The position numbers were made by a program, and so were the translations under genes. Positions 47,921 through 56,770 of a DNA stretch of 64,000 bases are shown in pieces. This stretch comes from Caldifarciminota bacterium (lineage in GTDB: Bacteria > Hydrothermota > UBA3073), in contig JAUWGP010000008.1 in the NCBI GenBank assembly GCA_030606335.1, positions 1-64,000 of the forward strand, written 5' to 3'. Under the pieces are notes generated by a model that was given only the letters and a program-made list of their open reading frames with translations, searched no databases and was not told the origin of the DNA. Position 1 is the first letter of the stretch; each line of letters starts with the position of its first letter.

Positions 47921-48106
47921 ATGGCAAAAAGATCGTGGATAGAAAAGAATAAGAAAGAACCTAAATTCAAGGTTCAAAAATACAACCGATGTATGAGATG
48001 CGGGAGATCGAGAGGTTATTATACAAGGTTTGGCTTGTGTAGAATTTGTTTTAGGGAACTGGCGCTTAAGGGTGAAATACCTGGCGTAAGGAAGGCAAGT
48101 TGGTGA
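47921..48106 (+). CDS. rpsN: 30S ribosomal protein S14, zinc-binding type
   Basis: 61 aa from the ATG at 47921 (SD aaggggg). Four zinc ligands, C24, C27, C40 and C43, in [13 protein letters not shown] and [11 protein letters not shown]. The short C+ form; no zinc-free paralogue is in the window. Confidence 0.96.
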   Translation: MAKRSWIEKNKKEPKFKVQKYNRCMRCGRSRGYYTRFGLCRICFRELALKGEIPGVRKASW

Positions 48107-48112
48107 GGCATT

Positions 48113-48493
48113 ATGATTAATGACCCAGTAGGTGATATGTTAGCAAGAATCCGTAACTCTTTAATGAGAGAGGTATACCGTCTTGAATTACCCTCAACCA
48201 ATATACTTGAAGGTGTTGCGAGTGTTCTCCTTAATGAAGGTTACATAGAAAAGTATGAAACAAGGGATGAGAGTCCACAAAAGGTTTTGTTGTTATATCT
48301 TAAGGTTGGGACAATTAGAGGACTTAAGAGGATTAGTAAACCAAGCAGAAGGGTCTATGTAAACCTAAAAAATATACCAAGGGTAAAGGAGGGTTTAGGT
48401 ATTGCCATCATCTCGACCTCCAAAGGTATTCTGTCAGATAGAATGGCTAGAAAAGAAAAAGTTGGGGGAGAGATTCTTGCATTTGTGTGGTAG
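48113..48493 (+). CDS. rpsH: 30S ribosomal protein S8
   Basis: 126 aa. MINDPVGDMLARIRNS start, and the typical RVYVNLKNIPRVKEGLGIAIISTSKGILSDRMARKEKVGGEILAFVW end. In other bacteria S8 is the spc-operon repressor. Six bases after rpsN. Confidence 0.97.
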   Translation: MINDPVGDMLARIRNSLMREVYRLELPSTNILEGVASVLLNEGYIEKYETRDESPQKVLLLYLKVGTIRGLKRISKPSRRVYVNLKNIPRVKEGLGIAIISTSKGILSDRMARKEKVGGEILAFVW

Positions 48494-48539
48494 ATAGTCA
48501 TGCAGATATATATTAACCCACTTTTAACTTATTAATGTT

Positions 48540-49088
48540 ATGTCTAAGATTGGGAAAAAACCTATACCAATTCCAGATGGTGTTAAGTTCGGGATGAAAG
48601 GAAACGTAGTAAGGGTATCTGGACCGAAGGGTGAACTCTCAAGAGAAATACATCCTGAGTTTAATGTTAAAATAAAAGATGGTAATTTGTTTGTGTCTCC
48701 AAAACGGGAATCACGGTTTCTTCAACCCTATTATGGATTAACTCGTGCACTTATAGCCAATATGGTTGAGGGAGTAAGTAAAGGATTTACAAAAGTCTTA
48801 AGATTGGTGGGTGTTGGGTATAGGGCTAAAATGAAAGACAGTACGATTGAACTATCCCTGGGCTTCTCTCATCCTGTTATTTTCCAACCTCCAGAGGGTG
48901 TGAAAATAGAGGTTCCCGAACCACAGCGGATTGTTGTAACTGGTATAGATAAAGAGGTGGTTGGTGATAGTGCGAGCAAAATAAGGAGCTTCAAACCACC
49001 TGAACCATATAAAGGTAAGGGTGTTAGGTACGAGGGTGAATATGTAAGGAGAAAACCAGGAAAACGTGCAGTGTCTACAGGTATATAA
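48540..49088 (+). CDS. rplF: 50S ribosomal protein L6
   Basis: 182 aa, two L6 repeats. MSKIGKKPIPIPDGVKF start; C-terminal FKPPEPYKGKGVRYEGEYVRRKPGK. No SD in the short AT-rich leader. Confidence 0.97.
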   Translation: MSKIGKKPIPIPDGVKFGMKGNVVRVSGPKGELSREIHPEFNVKIKDGNLFVSPKRESRFLQPYYGLTRALIANMVEGVSKGFTKVLRLVGVGYRAKMKDSTIELSLGFSHPVIFQPPEGVKIEVPEPQRIVVTGIDKEVVGDSASKIRSFKPPEPYKGKGVRYEGEYVRRKPGKRAVSTGI

Positions 49089-49173
49089 TAAACACCGAAA
49101 TCGTGGCTCATGTTCGTGAATCGTGATTGTTTATTTTTGCGAACAACGGGCACGGATAACGAAATTTAGGATT

Positions 49174-49512
49174 ATGGTGAACAGAAGAGAGCGAAGACAT
49201 AAACGGATACGTAAGAAGGTTTTTGGTACTGATAGAAGGCCAAGACTCTCTATCTATAGAAGTCTTAGATATATATATGCTCAGTTGATCGACGATATCA
49301 ATTCCTCCACTATATTAACTTTTTCCACACAGATGCTTAAAGTTGAAAAGTTGAGCACGATGAATGCGGCAAGGGAATGTGGAAGAAGACTGGCAGAAAA
49401 GGCAAGGGAAAAAGGGATAGAAAACGTTGTGTTTGATCGTTCTGGGTATAAATATCATGGTAGAATAAAGGCACTTGCCGAAGGTGCAAAAGAGGGTGGT
49501 CTTAATTTTTAA
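49174..49512 (+). CDS. rplR: 50S ribosomal protein L18
   Basis: 112 aa from the ATG at 49174 (MVNRRERRHKRIRKKVFGT), matching family length; the frame is open 17 codons further but through repeat-like sequence. A weak SD (tagga) is present. Binds 5S rRNA; the conserved FDRSGYKYHGRIKALAEGAKEGGL end is intact. The preceding gap (49089-49173) contains GTTCGTGAATCGTGATT-like repeat phrases. Confidence 0.95.
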   Translation: MVNRRERRHKRIRKKVFGTDRRPRLSIYRSLRYIYAQLIDDINSSTILTFSTQMLKVEKLSTMNAARECGRRLAEKAREKGIENVVFDRSGYKYHGRIKALAEGAKEGGLNF

Positions 49513-49533
49513 TTTTGTTTGTCGGGGGTTATT

Positions 49534-50007
49534 GTGAACGAAGAAAGAGAATTTGAAGAAAGGGTAGTTGATGTCAATCGTGTATCAAAGGTAGTTAAAG
49601 GTGGGAAACGGTTTAGATTTTCTGCAACAGTAATAGTTGGAGACGGTGTTTCGCGTATAGGAATCGGGTTTGGAAAGGCCCATGAGGTTGCATCTGCAGT
49701 CAGGAAGGGTGTAGAGAGGGCTCAAAGGAGCATGAAGACTGTCAAGGTTATTAATGGAACTATCCCTCATTCTCTTGTTTCAAAGTGTGGAGGCGCAAGA
49801 CTTTTTATGAAACCTGCTGCCCCCGGCACCGGTGTAATAGCCTGTGAACCAGTAAGGGCTGTATTAGAACTTGCTGGTGTGAGAGATATTCTAACAAAGT
49901 CTCTGGGCAGCAATACAACAAAAAACCTTGTAAAGGCAACGCTTAATGGTCTTGTATCAATGCGAACCAAAGAAGAGGTAGAGAAGATCAGGGGTGTTAA
50001 GTTATAG
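49534..50007 (+). CDS. rpsE: 30S ribosomal protein S5 (GTG start)
   Basis: 157 aa from GTG 49534, which has a G-rich SD (gggggt); a TTG 15 bases upstream is in frame but overlaps that SD. Double-stranded RNA-binding-like N-domain (FEERVVDVNRVSKVVKGGKRFRFSA) and GTGVIACEPVRAVLELAGVRDILTKSLGS. Contributes to decoding accuracy. Confidence 0.95.
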   Translation: MNEEREFEERVVDVNRVSKVVKGGKRFRFSATVIVGDGVSRIGIGFGKAHEVASAVRKGVERAQRSMKTVKVINGTIPHSLVSKCGGARLFMKPAAPGTGVIACEPVRAVLELAGVRDILTKSLGSNTTKNLVKATLNGLVSMRTKEEVEKIRGVKL

Positions 50008-50040
50008 AGATTTGTTGTAAATAAGTTTGATTATAATTAT

Positions 50041-50265
50041 ATGAAAAAGATAAAGGTTATACAGGTTAAAAGTAAGATAGGGATGAAGTATGACCAGAAG
50101 CGTACCCTTGAAGCCCTTGGTCTACATCATCCGAACGATGAAAGGGTTCATAATGATACTCCTCAGATACGAGGTATGATAACGAAGATAAGGCATCTTG
50201 TAAGAGTTGAGGATGTCGAAACTAAGAAAAATAATATGAAAGAAACCACAGAGTCCACAGAGTAA
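50041..50265 (+). CDS. rpmD: 50S ribosomal protein L30
   Basis: 74 aa. MKKIKVIQVKSKIGMKYDQKRTLEALGL and the MITKIRHLVRVEDV block are diagnostic. The ~12 C-terminal residues (NNMKETTESTE) are an extension beyond the usual ~60. Part of that tail is encoded by ACCACAGAGTCCACAGAG, a repeat phrase seen elsewhere in non-coding DNA. No SD. Confidence 0.93.
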   Translation: MKKIKVIQVKSKIGMKYDQKRTLEALGLHHPNDERVHNDTPQIRGMITKIRHLVRVEDVETKKNNMKETTESTE

Positions 50266-50284
50266 ATTTAATTCTCTGTGGCTC

Positions 50285-50346
50285 CCCTGTTAAATAAAGA
50301 ACCAGGAGTTATGACTTGTAATTAATTTTGTAAATATTTAACAGGG
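50285..50346 (+). repeat. CCCTGTTAAAT inverted repeat between rpmD and rplO
   Basis: CCCTGTTAAAT (50285-50295) and ATTTAACAGGG (50336-50346) are perfect 11-base arms around a 40-base loop. Same family as the hairpin at 53391-53419. Confidence 0.65.
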
Positions 50347-50399
50347 TGAATCCGTGGTTGAGGTTTTTACACTGCCAGGATGTAGGATAGGAGTTATTT

Positions 50400-51023
50400 A
50401 TGGGAGTACTGGATAATCTTAAGAAAATTAGAGGAAAAGAAAAAAAGAGACGGGGTAGGGGTACATCATCTGGTGTGGGTGGAACATCTGGCAGAGGACA
50501 TAAGGGTGAGAGGTCAAGATCAGGTAAAAAGATATCTCCATGGTTTGAAGGAGGTCAGACTCCACTATACAGGAGACTACCAAAGAGAGGATTTCGCAAT
50601 CCGTCATCGGTTGAGTACCAGATATTGAATGTTGGTGATCTCAATAAATTAGAGGATGGAACTGTGGTCAACAAAGTTCTACTTTATGAGAAGGGTTTTG
50701 TAAAAAGGAACAAGGCTATAAAAATACTTGGTAATGGAGAACTTACGAAAAAACTTACCATAGAAGACATAAAGGTTTCTAAATCTGCCAAGGATAAGGT
50801 AGAAGCAAGAGGTGGAAGTGTTGTTGTGATAGGAAAGAAGTTAGAGGAGGCGAAGCCTGAGGAAACTGAAGAGATAAAAGGCAGTGAGAATAATATCAAA
50901 AAAGAGGAAACAGACGAGGAAGGAGAAATCAAGGAAGAAGATGCACAAGTAGAAGAGAAAGAAGAAGTGATAATGGAAGAGAAAGTAGAAAAGGAAGTGG
51001 AAAAGGATAGTGGTGAGGAGTAA
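50400..51023 (+). CDS. rplO: 50S ribosomal protein L15 with acidic C-terminal extension
   Basis: 207 aa, about 60 longer than usual. Residues 1-147 are a normal L15 (KRRGRGTSSGVGGTSGRGHKGERSRSG, FEGGQTPLYRRLPKRGF). From about residue 148 the chain is almost pure Glu/Lys/Asp low complexity (EETDEEGEIKEEDAQVEEKE and similar). SD aggag is present. The tail is in frame and reading is clean to the stop. Nothing suggests a frameshift. Its function is unknown. Confidence 0.95.
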   Translation: MGVLDNLKKIRGKEKKRRGRGTSSGVGGTSGRGHKGERSRSGKKISPWFEGGQTPLYRRLPKRGFRNPSSVEYQILNVGDLNKLEDGTVVNKVLLYEKGFVKRNKAIKILGNGELTKKLTIEDIKVSKSAKDKVEARGGSVVVIGKKLEEAKPEETEEIKGSENNIKKEETDEEGEIKEEDAQVEEKEEVIMEEKVEKEVEKDSGEE

Positions 51024-51092
51024 ATAAAGGGTGACAATGGGAAAATTTTACTTGTAAAATTATTATCTTCAAACTGACCAATCTGATATACT

Positions 51093-52406
51093 ATGTTTGC
51101 AACACTAAGAAACGCATTTAAGATACCTGACTTGCGAAACAAGATTTTCTTTACACTTGCGATATTTGTAGTATACAGGTTGGGCGGCCATATACCCATG
51201 CCTGGTATTAATACGGCTGCACTTTCCAGTTTCTTTGAGACCGCCAGAACAACTGCACTTGGGCTCTATGACATATTCGTTGGAGGTGGACTTTCTTCAG
51301 GAGCTATTTTTGGATTGGGAATAATGCCGTATATATCTGCATCTATTATAATGCAGCTACTGGGTGCAGCACTACCTTATTTTCAGAAATTACAGAGAGA
51401 GGGTGAAGAGGGCAGAAGAAAGATTAATCAGTATACAAGGTATCTTACAGTAGGAATAGCTGCCATACAGGCACTTGGTGTATGTATATTTCTTGAGTCT
51501 GCAAGAGCCCCCTCAGGAGAGGTTGTAGTAATTTTTCCTGGATTAACCTTTAGACTTCTTTCTGTTCTTACGCTGGTAACAGGAACGCTATTTATAATGT
51601 GGTTGGGTGAGCTTATTACAGACAGGGGTATTGGAAATGGTATATCACTAATAATAATGATTGGAATTGTAGCCAGATTCCCAAGAGACACTATTGCCAC
51701 ATTCAACATGGTGCGTATTGGGGCGATGAGTCCACTCGCGGCAGTAATTGTGGCAGCAGTTATTATCGGTATAATTGCGAGTGTTGTCTTAATAACACAG
51801 GGGCAGCGAAGAATTCCAGTTCAATATGCCCAGAGAGTCATTGGGAGGAAGATTTATGGTGGAAGGTCTACTCATCTTCCATTGAATGTGAATGCCGCAG
51901 GTATAATACCAATAATATTTGCACAGGCTGTTCTTACTTTCCCAGCAACGATTGCTCGATTTTTTTCAGGAAGCGACTTTGTTCAAACCCTGGTAGGATT
52001 TTTTACACCCGCAAACTTGTTGTATAATATAGTATACGCAGGTCTGATAGTGTTTTTCGCCTATTTCTACACAGCGGTTGTCTTGAATCCCATTGATATT
52101 GCGGATAATATGAAGAAGTATGGGGGATTTATACCTGGAGTACGACCTGGAAAGAACACTGCCGACTATATTGATAGGATAATATCCCGCGTGACTCTAC
52201 CTGGTTCCCTGTTTTTTGCTGCAGTAGCGATAATTCCCGCCATAATCTTCAGAAAGATAAATGCGCCATTTGTTTTTGGTGGTACATCTGTTCTCATAGT
52301 TGTAGGTGTTGCGCTTGATACAGTAAGGCAGATAGAGGCACAGCTTACGATGAGACATTATGATGGATTCTTGAGAAAAGGGAAGATAAGAGGTAGAAGA
52401 GGTTAA
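51093..52406 (+). CDS. secY: Preprotein translocase subunit SecY
   Basis: 437 aa with ten predicted membrane segments. HIPMPGINTAAL, the plug region, GIGNGISLIIMIGI, cytoplasmic loop VNAAGIIPIIFAQAVLTFP, and C-terminal FLRKGKIRGRRG. Channel of the Sec system that exports the signal-peptide proteins in this window. Its last base is shared with the adk start (TAATG). No SD. Confidence 0.97.
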   Translation: MFATLRNAFKIPDLRNKIFFTLAIFVVYRLGGHIPMPGINTAALSSFFETARTTALGLYDIFVGGGLSSGAIFGLGIMPYISASIIMQLLGAALPYFQKLQREGEEGRRKINQYTRYLTVGIAAIQALGVCIFLESARAPSGEVVVIFPGLTFRLLSVLTLVTGTLFIMWLGELITDRGIGNGISLIIMIGIVARFPRDTIATFNMVRIGAMSPLAAVIVAAVIIGIIASVVLITQGQRRIPVQYAQRVIGRKIYGGRSTHLPLNVNAAGIIPIIFAQAVLTFPATIARFFSGSDFVQTLVGFFTPANLLYNIVYAGLIVFFAYFYTAVVLNPIDIADNMKKYGGFIPGVRPGKNTADYIDRIISRVTLPGSLFFAAVAIIPAIIFRKINAPFVFGGTSVLIVVGVALDTVRQIEAQLTMRHYDGFLRKGKIRGRRG

Positions 52407-53041
52407 TGAAAATATTATTCATAGGCCCTCCTGGTTCAGGTAAGGGAACACAGGCGAGGATGCTGGCTAATGAGCTCAAAATACCGTTTGTCTCAATGGG
52501 GGATATAATTCGTGATGAAATAGGAAAACGAACAAAGTTAGGGCTTGAAGCAAGAAATTATGTGATAAAAGGGCAACTTGTGCCAGACGAAACTGTTGTA
52601 AGTATATTAGAAACAAATTTACCCGAATCTTTTGTTCTTGATGGATTTCCCAGGAATCTCTCACAGGCAAGACTTTTTGAGAAGATTAAACAAGATTTTG
52701 TATTTTACATATCTCTTGGCTTTGATGAAGCAGTTAAAAGGATTACAAATAGAAGTGTTTGCCCAGGGTGTAAAAAGGTATATAATCTGTTGACAGATCC
52801 TCCTAAAAAGGATAGTATATGCGATGTATGTGGTGCTAAATTGATGACAAGAGAGGATGACACTGTGGATACTGTGAAGAGAAGAATGGCAATCTATGAA
52901 AGGAAAACCTATCCACTTATTAAATATTTTAAAAAGAGAAGCGTGCTTAAAGAAATAGATGGAAACGGTGGCATAAAAGAGGTGTATGATAGAATCAGAC
53001 AGGTATTTGACAGAACAGCACAAGATGTCCCAACAGAGTAG
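52406..53041 (+). CDS. adk: Adenylate kinase, zinc-binding long form
   Basis: 211 aa. P-loop GPPGSGKGT (7-15), DGFPRN, and a LID domain with CPGC and CDVC spaced 16 residues apart, the zinc-binding type. Interconverts AMP + ATP and 2 ADP. Its start overlaps the secY stop. The map gene that often follows is absent. Confidence 0.96.
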   Translation: MKILFIGPPGSGKGTQARMLANELKIPFVSMGDIIRDEIGKRTKLGLEARNYVIKGQLVPDETVVSILETNLPESFVLDGFPRNLSQARLFEKIKQDFVFYISLGFDEAVKRITNRSVCPGCKKVYNLLTDPPKKDSICDVCGAKLMTREDDTVDTVKRRMAIYERKTYPLIKYFKKRSVLKEIDGNGGIKEVYDRIRQVFDRTAQDVPTE

Positions 53042-53113
53042 ATATTTTAAGGAATGTTTTATTTTGTAGTTCTGTTATGTGATTTTTTTATAAGATTTAA
53101 TTGTTGCTGATTT

Positions 53114-53332
53114 ATGGCAGAAAAGAAAGGTATAAGGGTTGAAGGTAAGGTTCAGGAGGCACTAAAGGGAGGAATGTTCCGAGTGGTTCTTGATAACGGG
53201 CATAGGGTTCTTGCTCATGTATCTGGAAAAATGAGGGTAAACTTTATAAAAATACTACCAGGTGACAGAGTTGTTGTTGAGCTTTCACCCTATGATTTGA
53301 CGAGAGGGAGGATACTACACAGATTTAAGTGA
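53114..53332 (+). CDS. infA: Translation initiation factor IF-1
   Basis: 72 aa S1/OB-fold protein: [39 protein letters not shown], and [13 protein letters not shown]. Family length is exact. 72 bases after adk, no SD. Confidence 0.97.
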   Translation: MAEKKGIRVEGKVQEALKGGMFRVVLDNGHRVLAHVSGKMRVNFIKILPGDRVVVELSPYDLTRGRILHRFK

Positions 53333-53390
53333 GATACGTGATTTTTCAAATTTTAAATACTAAATACTGTTTGATATTGGAATTTGCCTG

Positions 53391-53419
53391 CCCCGTTAGA
53401 TGATTATTATCTAATGGGG
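53391..53419 (+). repeat. CCCCGTTAGAT hairpin between infA and rpmJ
   Basis: CCCCGTTAGAT (53391-53401) pairs with ATCTAATGGGG (53409-53419), one G-U, 7-base loop. No T run follows. Same repeat family as 50285-50346. Confidence 0.65.
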
Positions 53420-53465
53420 TGAAGGATTTAAGATTTGTAATTTATCTGGGATAATAGGAGTATCA

Positions 53466-53579
53466 ATGAAGGTAAGGACTTCTGTAAAAAAGATATGTGC
53501 GAAATGTCAGATAGTAAAGAGAAAGGGCGTTTTAAGGGTTATATGTCAGAACCCAAAACATAAACAGAGACAAGGATAA
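53466..53579 (+). CDS. rpmJ: 50S ribosomal protein L36
   Basis: 37 aa: [20 protein letters not shown], then [17 protein letters not shown]. Zinc ligands C11, C14, C27 and H32 are all present. SD aggag lies 6 bases before the ATG. Small enough to be missed by length cut-offs. Position between infA and rpsM is canonical. Confidence 0.97.
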   Translation: MKVRTSVKKICAKCQIVKRKGVLRVICQNPKHKQRQG

Positions 53580-53744
53580 GCGGTTGCTTTCAGCAACCTA
53601 AATGTAAAAATCAAAATGTAAATTTTAAAATTTTGATATTCGATCTTAGATTATGGATAACGGACCACGGATTCTGGATCACGAATTTACGATTCACGAT
53701 TTTTAATTTTTAATATTTAATATTTAATTTTACTAAGGGGTTGG
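53580..53744 (+). other. Non-coding gap between rpmJ and rpsM
   Basis: 165 bases. A GGTTGCT-TTC-AGCAACC hairpin (53582-53598) sits right after rpmJ. The rest is AT-rich with phrases such as GGATCACGAATTTACGATTCACGA (shared in part with the rplF-rplR gap), so it looks like repeat remnant. Confidence 0.5.
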
Positions 53745-54131
53745 ATGGCGAGAATTTCTGGTGTTGAACTTCCCTCAAATAAAAGAATAGAGATTGCACT
53801 TACATATATATATGGTATTGGAAGAACCTCTGCAAACGAGATATTACAAAAGAGTAAGATTTTACCAGATATAAGGGTAAAGGATTTAACTGATGAACAG
53901 GTTGATGTATTAAGGAATGTAATTGAATCTGATTATAAAATTGAAGGTGCGCTAAGGCTTGAAATTCAGGAGAATATAAAGAGACTCATTAACATAAATT
54001 GCTTAAGGGGTCTAAAGCACAAGAGAGGAATGCCAGTAAGAGGTCAGCGAACCCGAACTAATGCCAGGACAAGAAAGGGACCCAGAAAGGGTTCTATAGC
54101 GCTGAAGAAAAAATCAAAGATGAAGAAGTAA
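53745..54131 (+). CDS. rpsM: 30S ribosomal protein S13
   Basis: 128 aa. [26 protein letters not shown] start, and the basic tail [30 protein letters not shown]. Head protein contacting the P-site tRNA. SD aaggggt. Confidence 0.97.
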   Translation: MARISGVELPSNKRIEIALTYIYGIGRTSANEILQKSKILPDIRVKDLTDEQVDVLRNVIESDYKIEGALRLEIQENIKRLININCLRGLKHKRGMPVRGQRTRTNARTRKGPRKGSIALKKKSKMKK

Positions 54132-54147
54132 ATTATAGGGGGGTTTG

Positions 54148-54519
54148 ATGAAAAAAAGGAGGTTGAGAAAGGCACCCGAAAGTGGTGTGGTTCACATATT
54201 GTCAACTTTTAATAATACAATAGTTACAATAACAGATGAGAAAGGGAATTGTCTTTCATGGGCAAGTGCTGGAAGCATAGGTTTCAAGGGTTCTAAAAAG
54301 GGAACCCCATATGCAGCAGGTATATGTGCGAAGAAGGTTGCAAGAGGGCTTGCCGATATAGGTCTGAGAAATGTAGACGTGTGGGTTAAGGGTCCAGGTG
54401 CTGGAAGGGACTCAGCTGTAAGAGCTATAAAGGCGGCGAGATTAAAAATTACATATATAAGGGACGTAACACCTATTCCTCATAACGGATGTAGGCCCCC
54501 AAAGAAGAGGAGGATATAG
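54148..54519 (+). CDS. rpsK: 30S ribosomal protein S11
   Basis: 123 aa from the ATG at 54148 (SD gggggg). [57 protein letters not shown] and [17 protein letters not shown] are all present. 16 bases after rpsM. Confidence 0.97.
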   Translation: MKKRRLRKAPESGVVHILSTFNNTIVTITDEKGNCLSWASAGSIGFKGSKKGTPYAAGICAKKVARGLADIGLRNVDVWVKGPGAGRDSAVRAIKAARLKITYIRDVTPIPHNGCRPPKKRRI

Positions 54520-54520
54520 T

Positions 54521-55141
54521 ATGGCTGTATACCATGGACCAGTCTGCAGACTTTGTAGACGAGAAGGAAGGAAACTATTTTTAAAGGGAAAGAGGTGTGT
54601 TTCGGGTAAATGTGCGATTGAGAGAGCACGTAAGAAGCCAGGCGAACAGGGGAAGGGTTATAGGCGTAAGGAGACAGATTATGGTAGGCATCTAAGAGAA
54701 AAGCAAAGGGTAAAAAGGATGTATGGAATGACAGAACATCAATTCAGGAACTGTTTTGAACGAGCAGCAAAAAAGAAAGGTGTGACTGGTGAAGAACTGC
54801 TAAAGGGTCTTGAGATGCGCCTGGATAATGTAATATATCGTGCTGGACTTGCGAGGTCGAGAAGTGAAGCAAGGCAGCTCGTTACACATGGTCATTTTAG
54901 GGTGAACGACAGAAGAGTTGATATACCCTCATATACAGTTAAAACGGGTGAGATAATAACCATGAGAGAAAAGAAGATTCCTGGAAATATACAGGATGCT
55001 ATTGTTATGGATGTTACTCCTCCAAAGTGGATTACGCTTGATAAAAAAGCCATAAGAATAGAGATCTCTGATCTACCCAAGAGGATTGATGTGACCGAAG
55101 AGATAGAAGAGAGACTTATCGTTGAACTTTATTCTAAATGA
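54521..55141 (+). CDS. rpsD: 30S ribosomal protein S4, zinc-binding type
   Basis: 206 aa. N-terminal zinc site C9, C12, C26, C31 (CRLC, CVSGKC), then the S4 domain (LEMRLDNVIYRAGLARSRSEARQLVTHGHF). Nucleates 30S assembly; in other bacteria represses the alpha operon. One base after rpsK. Confidence 0.97.
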   Translation: MAVYHGPVCRLCRREGRKLFLKGKRCVSGKCAIERARKKPGEQGKGYRRKETDYGRHLREKQRVKRMYGMTEHQFRNCFERAAKKKGVTGEELLKGLEMRLDNVIYRAGLARSRSEARQLVTHGHFRVNDRRVDIPSYTVKTGEIITMREKKIPGNIQDAIVMDVTPPKWITLDKKAIRIEISDLPKRIDVTEEIEERLIVELYSK

Positions 55142-55420
55142 GAATCTGATTTTTTCTTTGACTCTTAAAGTTGATAGGTCGTGAATTATATTATAAATGA
55201 TGTATTTTTTTATTCCTTAGAAAGGATACATAGGATAAGAAATTTCTTATCGTTCGTATCCTTTTTCTTCGTATTGTCAATTCAGATATAATCTTAAATA
55301 GTAACTCGCCTATCGCAGACAGGAAGTAGGTGTTTTTAAGGTATATATTAAGCGTTAAATAACTCTGATTATCATAGGCTTATAATTTTTATAGTACTTT
55401 AATATCTTTAGGGGGTAAGG
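55142..55420 (+). other. rpsD-rpoA gap with hairpin terminator
   Basis: 279 bases where these genes are usually nearly contiguous. AAAGGATAC (55221-55229) pairs with GTATCCTTT (55256-55264), enclosing GATAAGAAATTTCTTATC, and is followed by TTTTC, a plausible terminator. A TATAAT (about 55285-55290) downstream could be the -10 of a separate rpoA promoter, but its -35 is weak. Confidence 0.55.
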
Positions 55421-56383
55421 ATGAAATTGAGACCATTTCAAATACCTGACAAGGTAGAAACAGTCGAGGTTAGTGATAGATATACCAAATTCGTTTTGTC
55501 TCCTATAGAGAGGAGTTTTGGCACTACGCTTGGAAACTCTTTTAGAAGAACACTGCTTTCATCAATGCAGGGTTCTTCAATCATTTCAGTAAAGATAGAG
55601 GGTGTTCTACATGAGTTTTCAACCATTGATGGAGTCCTTGAGGACCTTCCGCGGATACTACTGAATCTTAAGGGAGTAAAGATAAAATTGTTTGATGAGT
55701 TTGAGAAGGAGATACCACTCTTGTTTAACAAAAAAGGACCAGTTTACGCAAAGGATATCGAATCTGACGGAAGCTTCGAAATAGTAAACCCCAAACATCT
55801 TATTACAACTGTTGTACGAGAAGATGTTAATCTGAATATGATTCTCGGGATAGGTACGGGTAGGGGATATGTACCACGTGAAGAATTGCCTGGATATAAC
55901 CGCGCGCCCATTGGTACAATATTCTTAGATGCTCTCTATTCACCTATTGAGAGGGTAGAATTTAAGGTTGAGAGTACTGGTGTTGGAAATCGTGAGAAGC
56001 TTATTCTCGAGATCTGGACTGATGGAAGAATTAAGCCAGAAGATGCTGTAACAATAGCAGCTGCACTCTTAAGAGATCACATTGAACCCTTTCTTAAAAT
56101 CCGTGAAATTACCATTGAAAGAGAGAAAGAGGAACCCGAAGATAAGAGAAAACTAAGGCAGATACTGGACATAAAGATTTCAGAACTTGAATTATCAGTT
56201 AGGGCTGCTAACTGTCTTAAGACTGCAGGCATTGAAAGATTGAGAGACCTTGTTCAGATGACGGAACAGGAGATGCTCAAATTCCCCAATTTTGGAAAGA
56301 AGTCCTTGCAGGAGCTATCTGGCATACTTAAGAGTTATGGTCTTGAATTCGGAATGGAGCAATTAAGAATGGAGGAGAAATGA
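55421..56383 (+). CDS. rpoA: DNA-directed RNA polymerase subunit alpha
   Basis: 320 aa. N-terminal dimerisation domain (ERSFGTTLGNSFRRTLLSSM, VEGVLHEFSTIDGVLED) and C-terminal domain with the UP-element helix-hairpin (ELSVRAANCLKTAGIERLRDL, FGKKSLQELSGIL). SD gggggt. Its stop overlaps rplQ (ATGA). Confidence 0.98.
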   Translation: MKLRPFQIPDKVETVEVSDRYTKFVLSPIERSFGTTLGNSFRRTLLSSMQGSSIISVKIEGVLHEFSTIDGVLEDLPRILLNLKGVKIKLFDEFEKEIPLLFNKKGPVYAKDIESDGSFEIVNPKHLITTVVREDVNLNMILGIGTGRGYVPREELPGYNRAPIGTIFLDALYSPIERVEFKVESTGVGNREKLILEIWTDGRIKPEDAVTIAAALLRDHIEPFLKIREITIEREKEEPEDKRKLRQILDIKISELELSVRAANCLKTAGIERLRDLVQMTEQEMLKFPNFGKKSLQELSGILKSYGLEFGMEQLRMEEK

Positions 56384-56769
56384 GACATCGTTCGAAGATA
56401 GTGAAATTGGGAAGGGAGAAACAGAAGCGGGATGCAATGCTTAGAAGTCTTGTTATATCTCTCCTCACACACCATTCTATAAAGACAACACAGGAAAAGG
56501 CAAAACTAACAAGGCATCTTGCAGAGAGGGTTATTACTCTATCTAAAAGGGGCGATCTTCACTCAAGGAGACTTGCTTACTCTCTCTTGGGTAATAAGAA
56601 GGCTGTCAAGAAGTTATGGGAGGAGATTGCACCAAAATATATGGACAGGGATGGTGGATATACAAGAGTTCTGAATTTAGGTAGCAGAAAGGGAGACGGT
56701 GCCAGTGTCTGTTTGTTAGAAATGGTAGACATGGAAAAGGTGATGAGGAGAAAGCCCAAAGAGGAATAA
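56380..56769 (+). CDS. rplQ: 50S ribosomal protein L17
   Basis: 129 aa. RHRSKIVKLGREKQKRDAMLRSL and the AERVITLSKRGDLHSRR block. 4-base overlap with rpoA. One base separates its stop from the start of korA, which is unusual for the end of the alpha operon. Confidence 0.96.
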   Translation: MRHRSKIVKLGREKQKRDAMLRSLVISLLTHHSIKTTQEKAKLTRHLAERVITLSKRGDLHSRRLAYSLLGNKKAVKKLWEEIAPKYMDRDGGYTRVLNLGSRKGDGASVCLLEMVDMEKVMRRKPKEE

Positions 56770-56770
56770 T

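Noticed and set aside
53041..53114. Remnant of map (methionine aminopeptidase) between adk and infA
   Set aside because: The gap is only 72 bases with no residual coding similarity; map must be elsewhere or absent.
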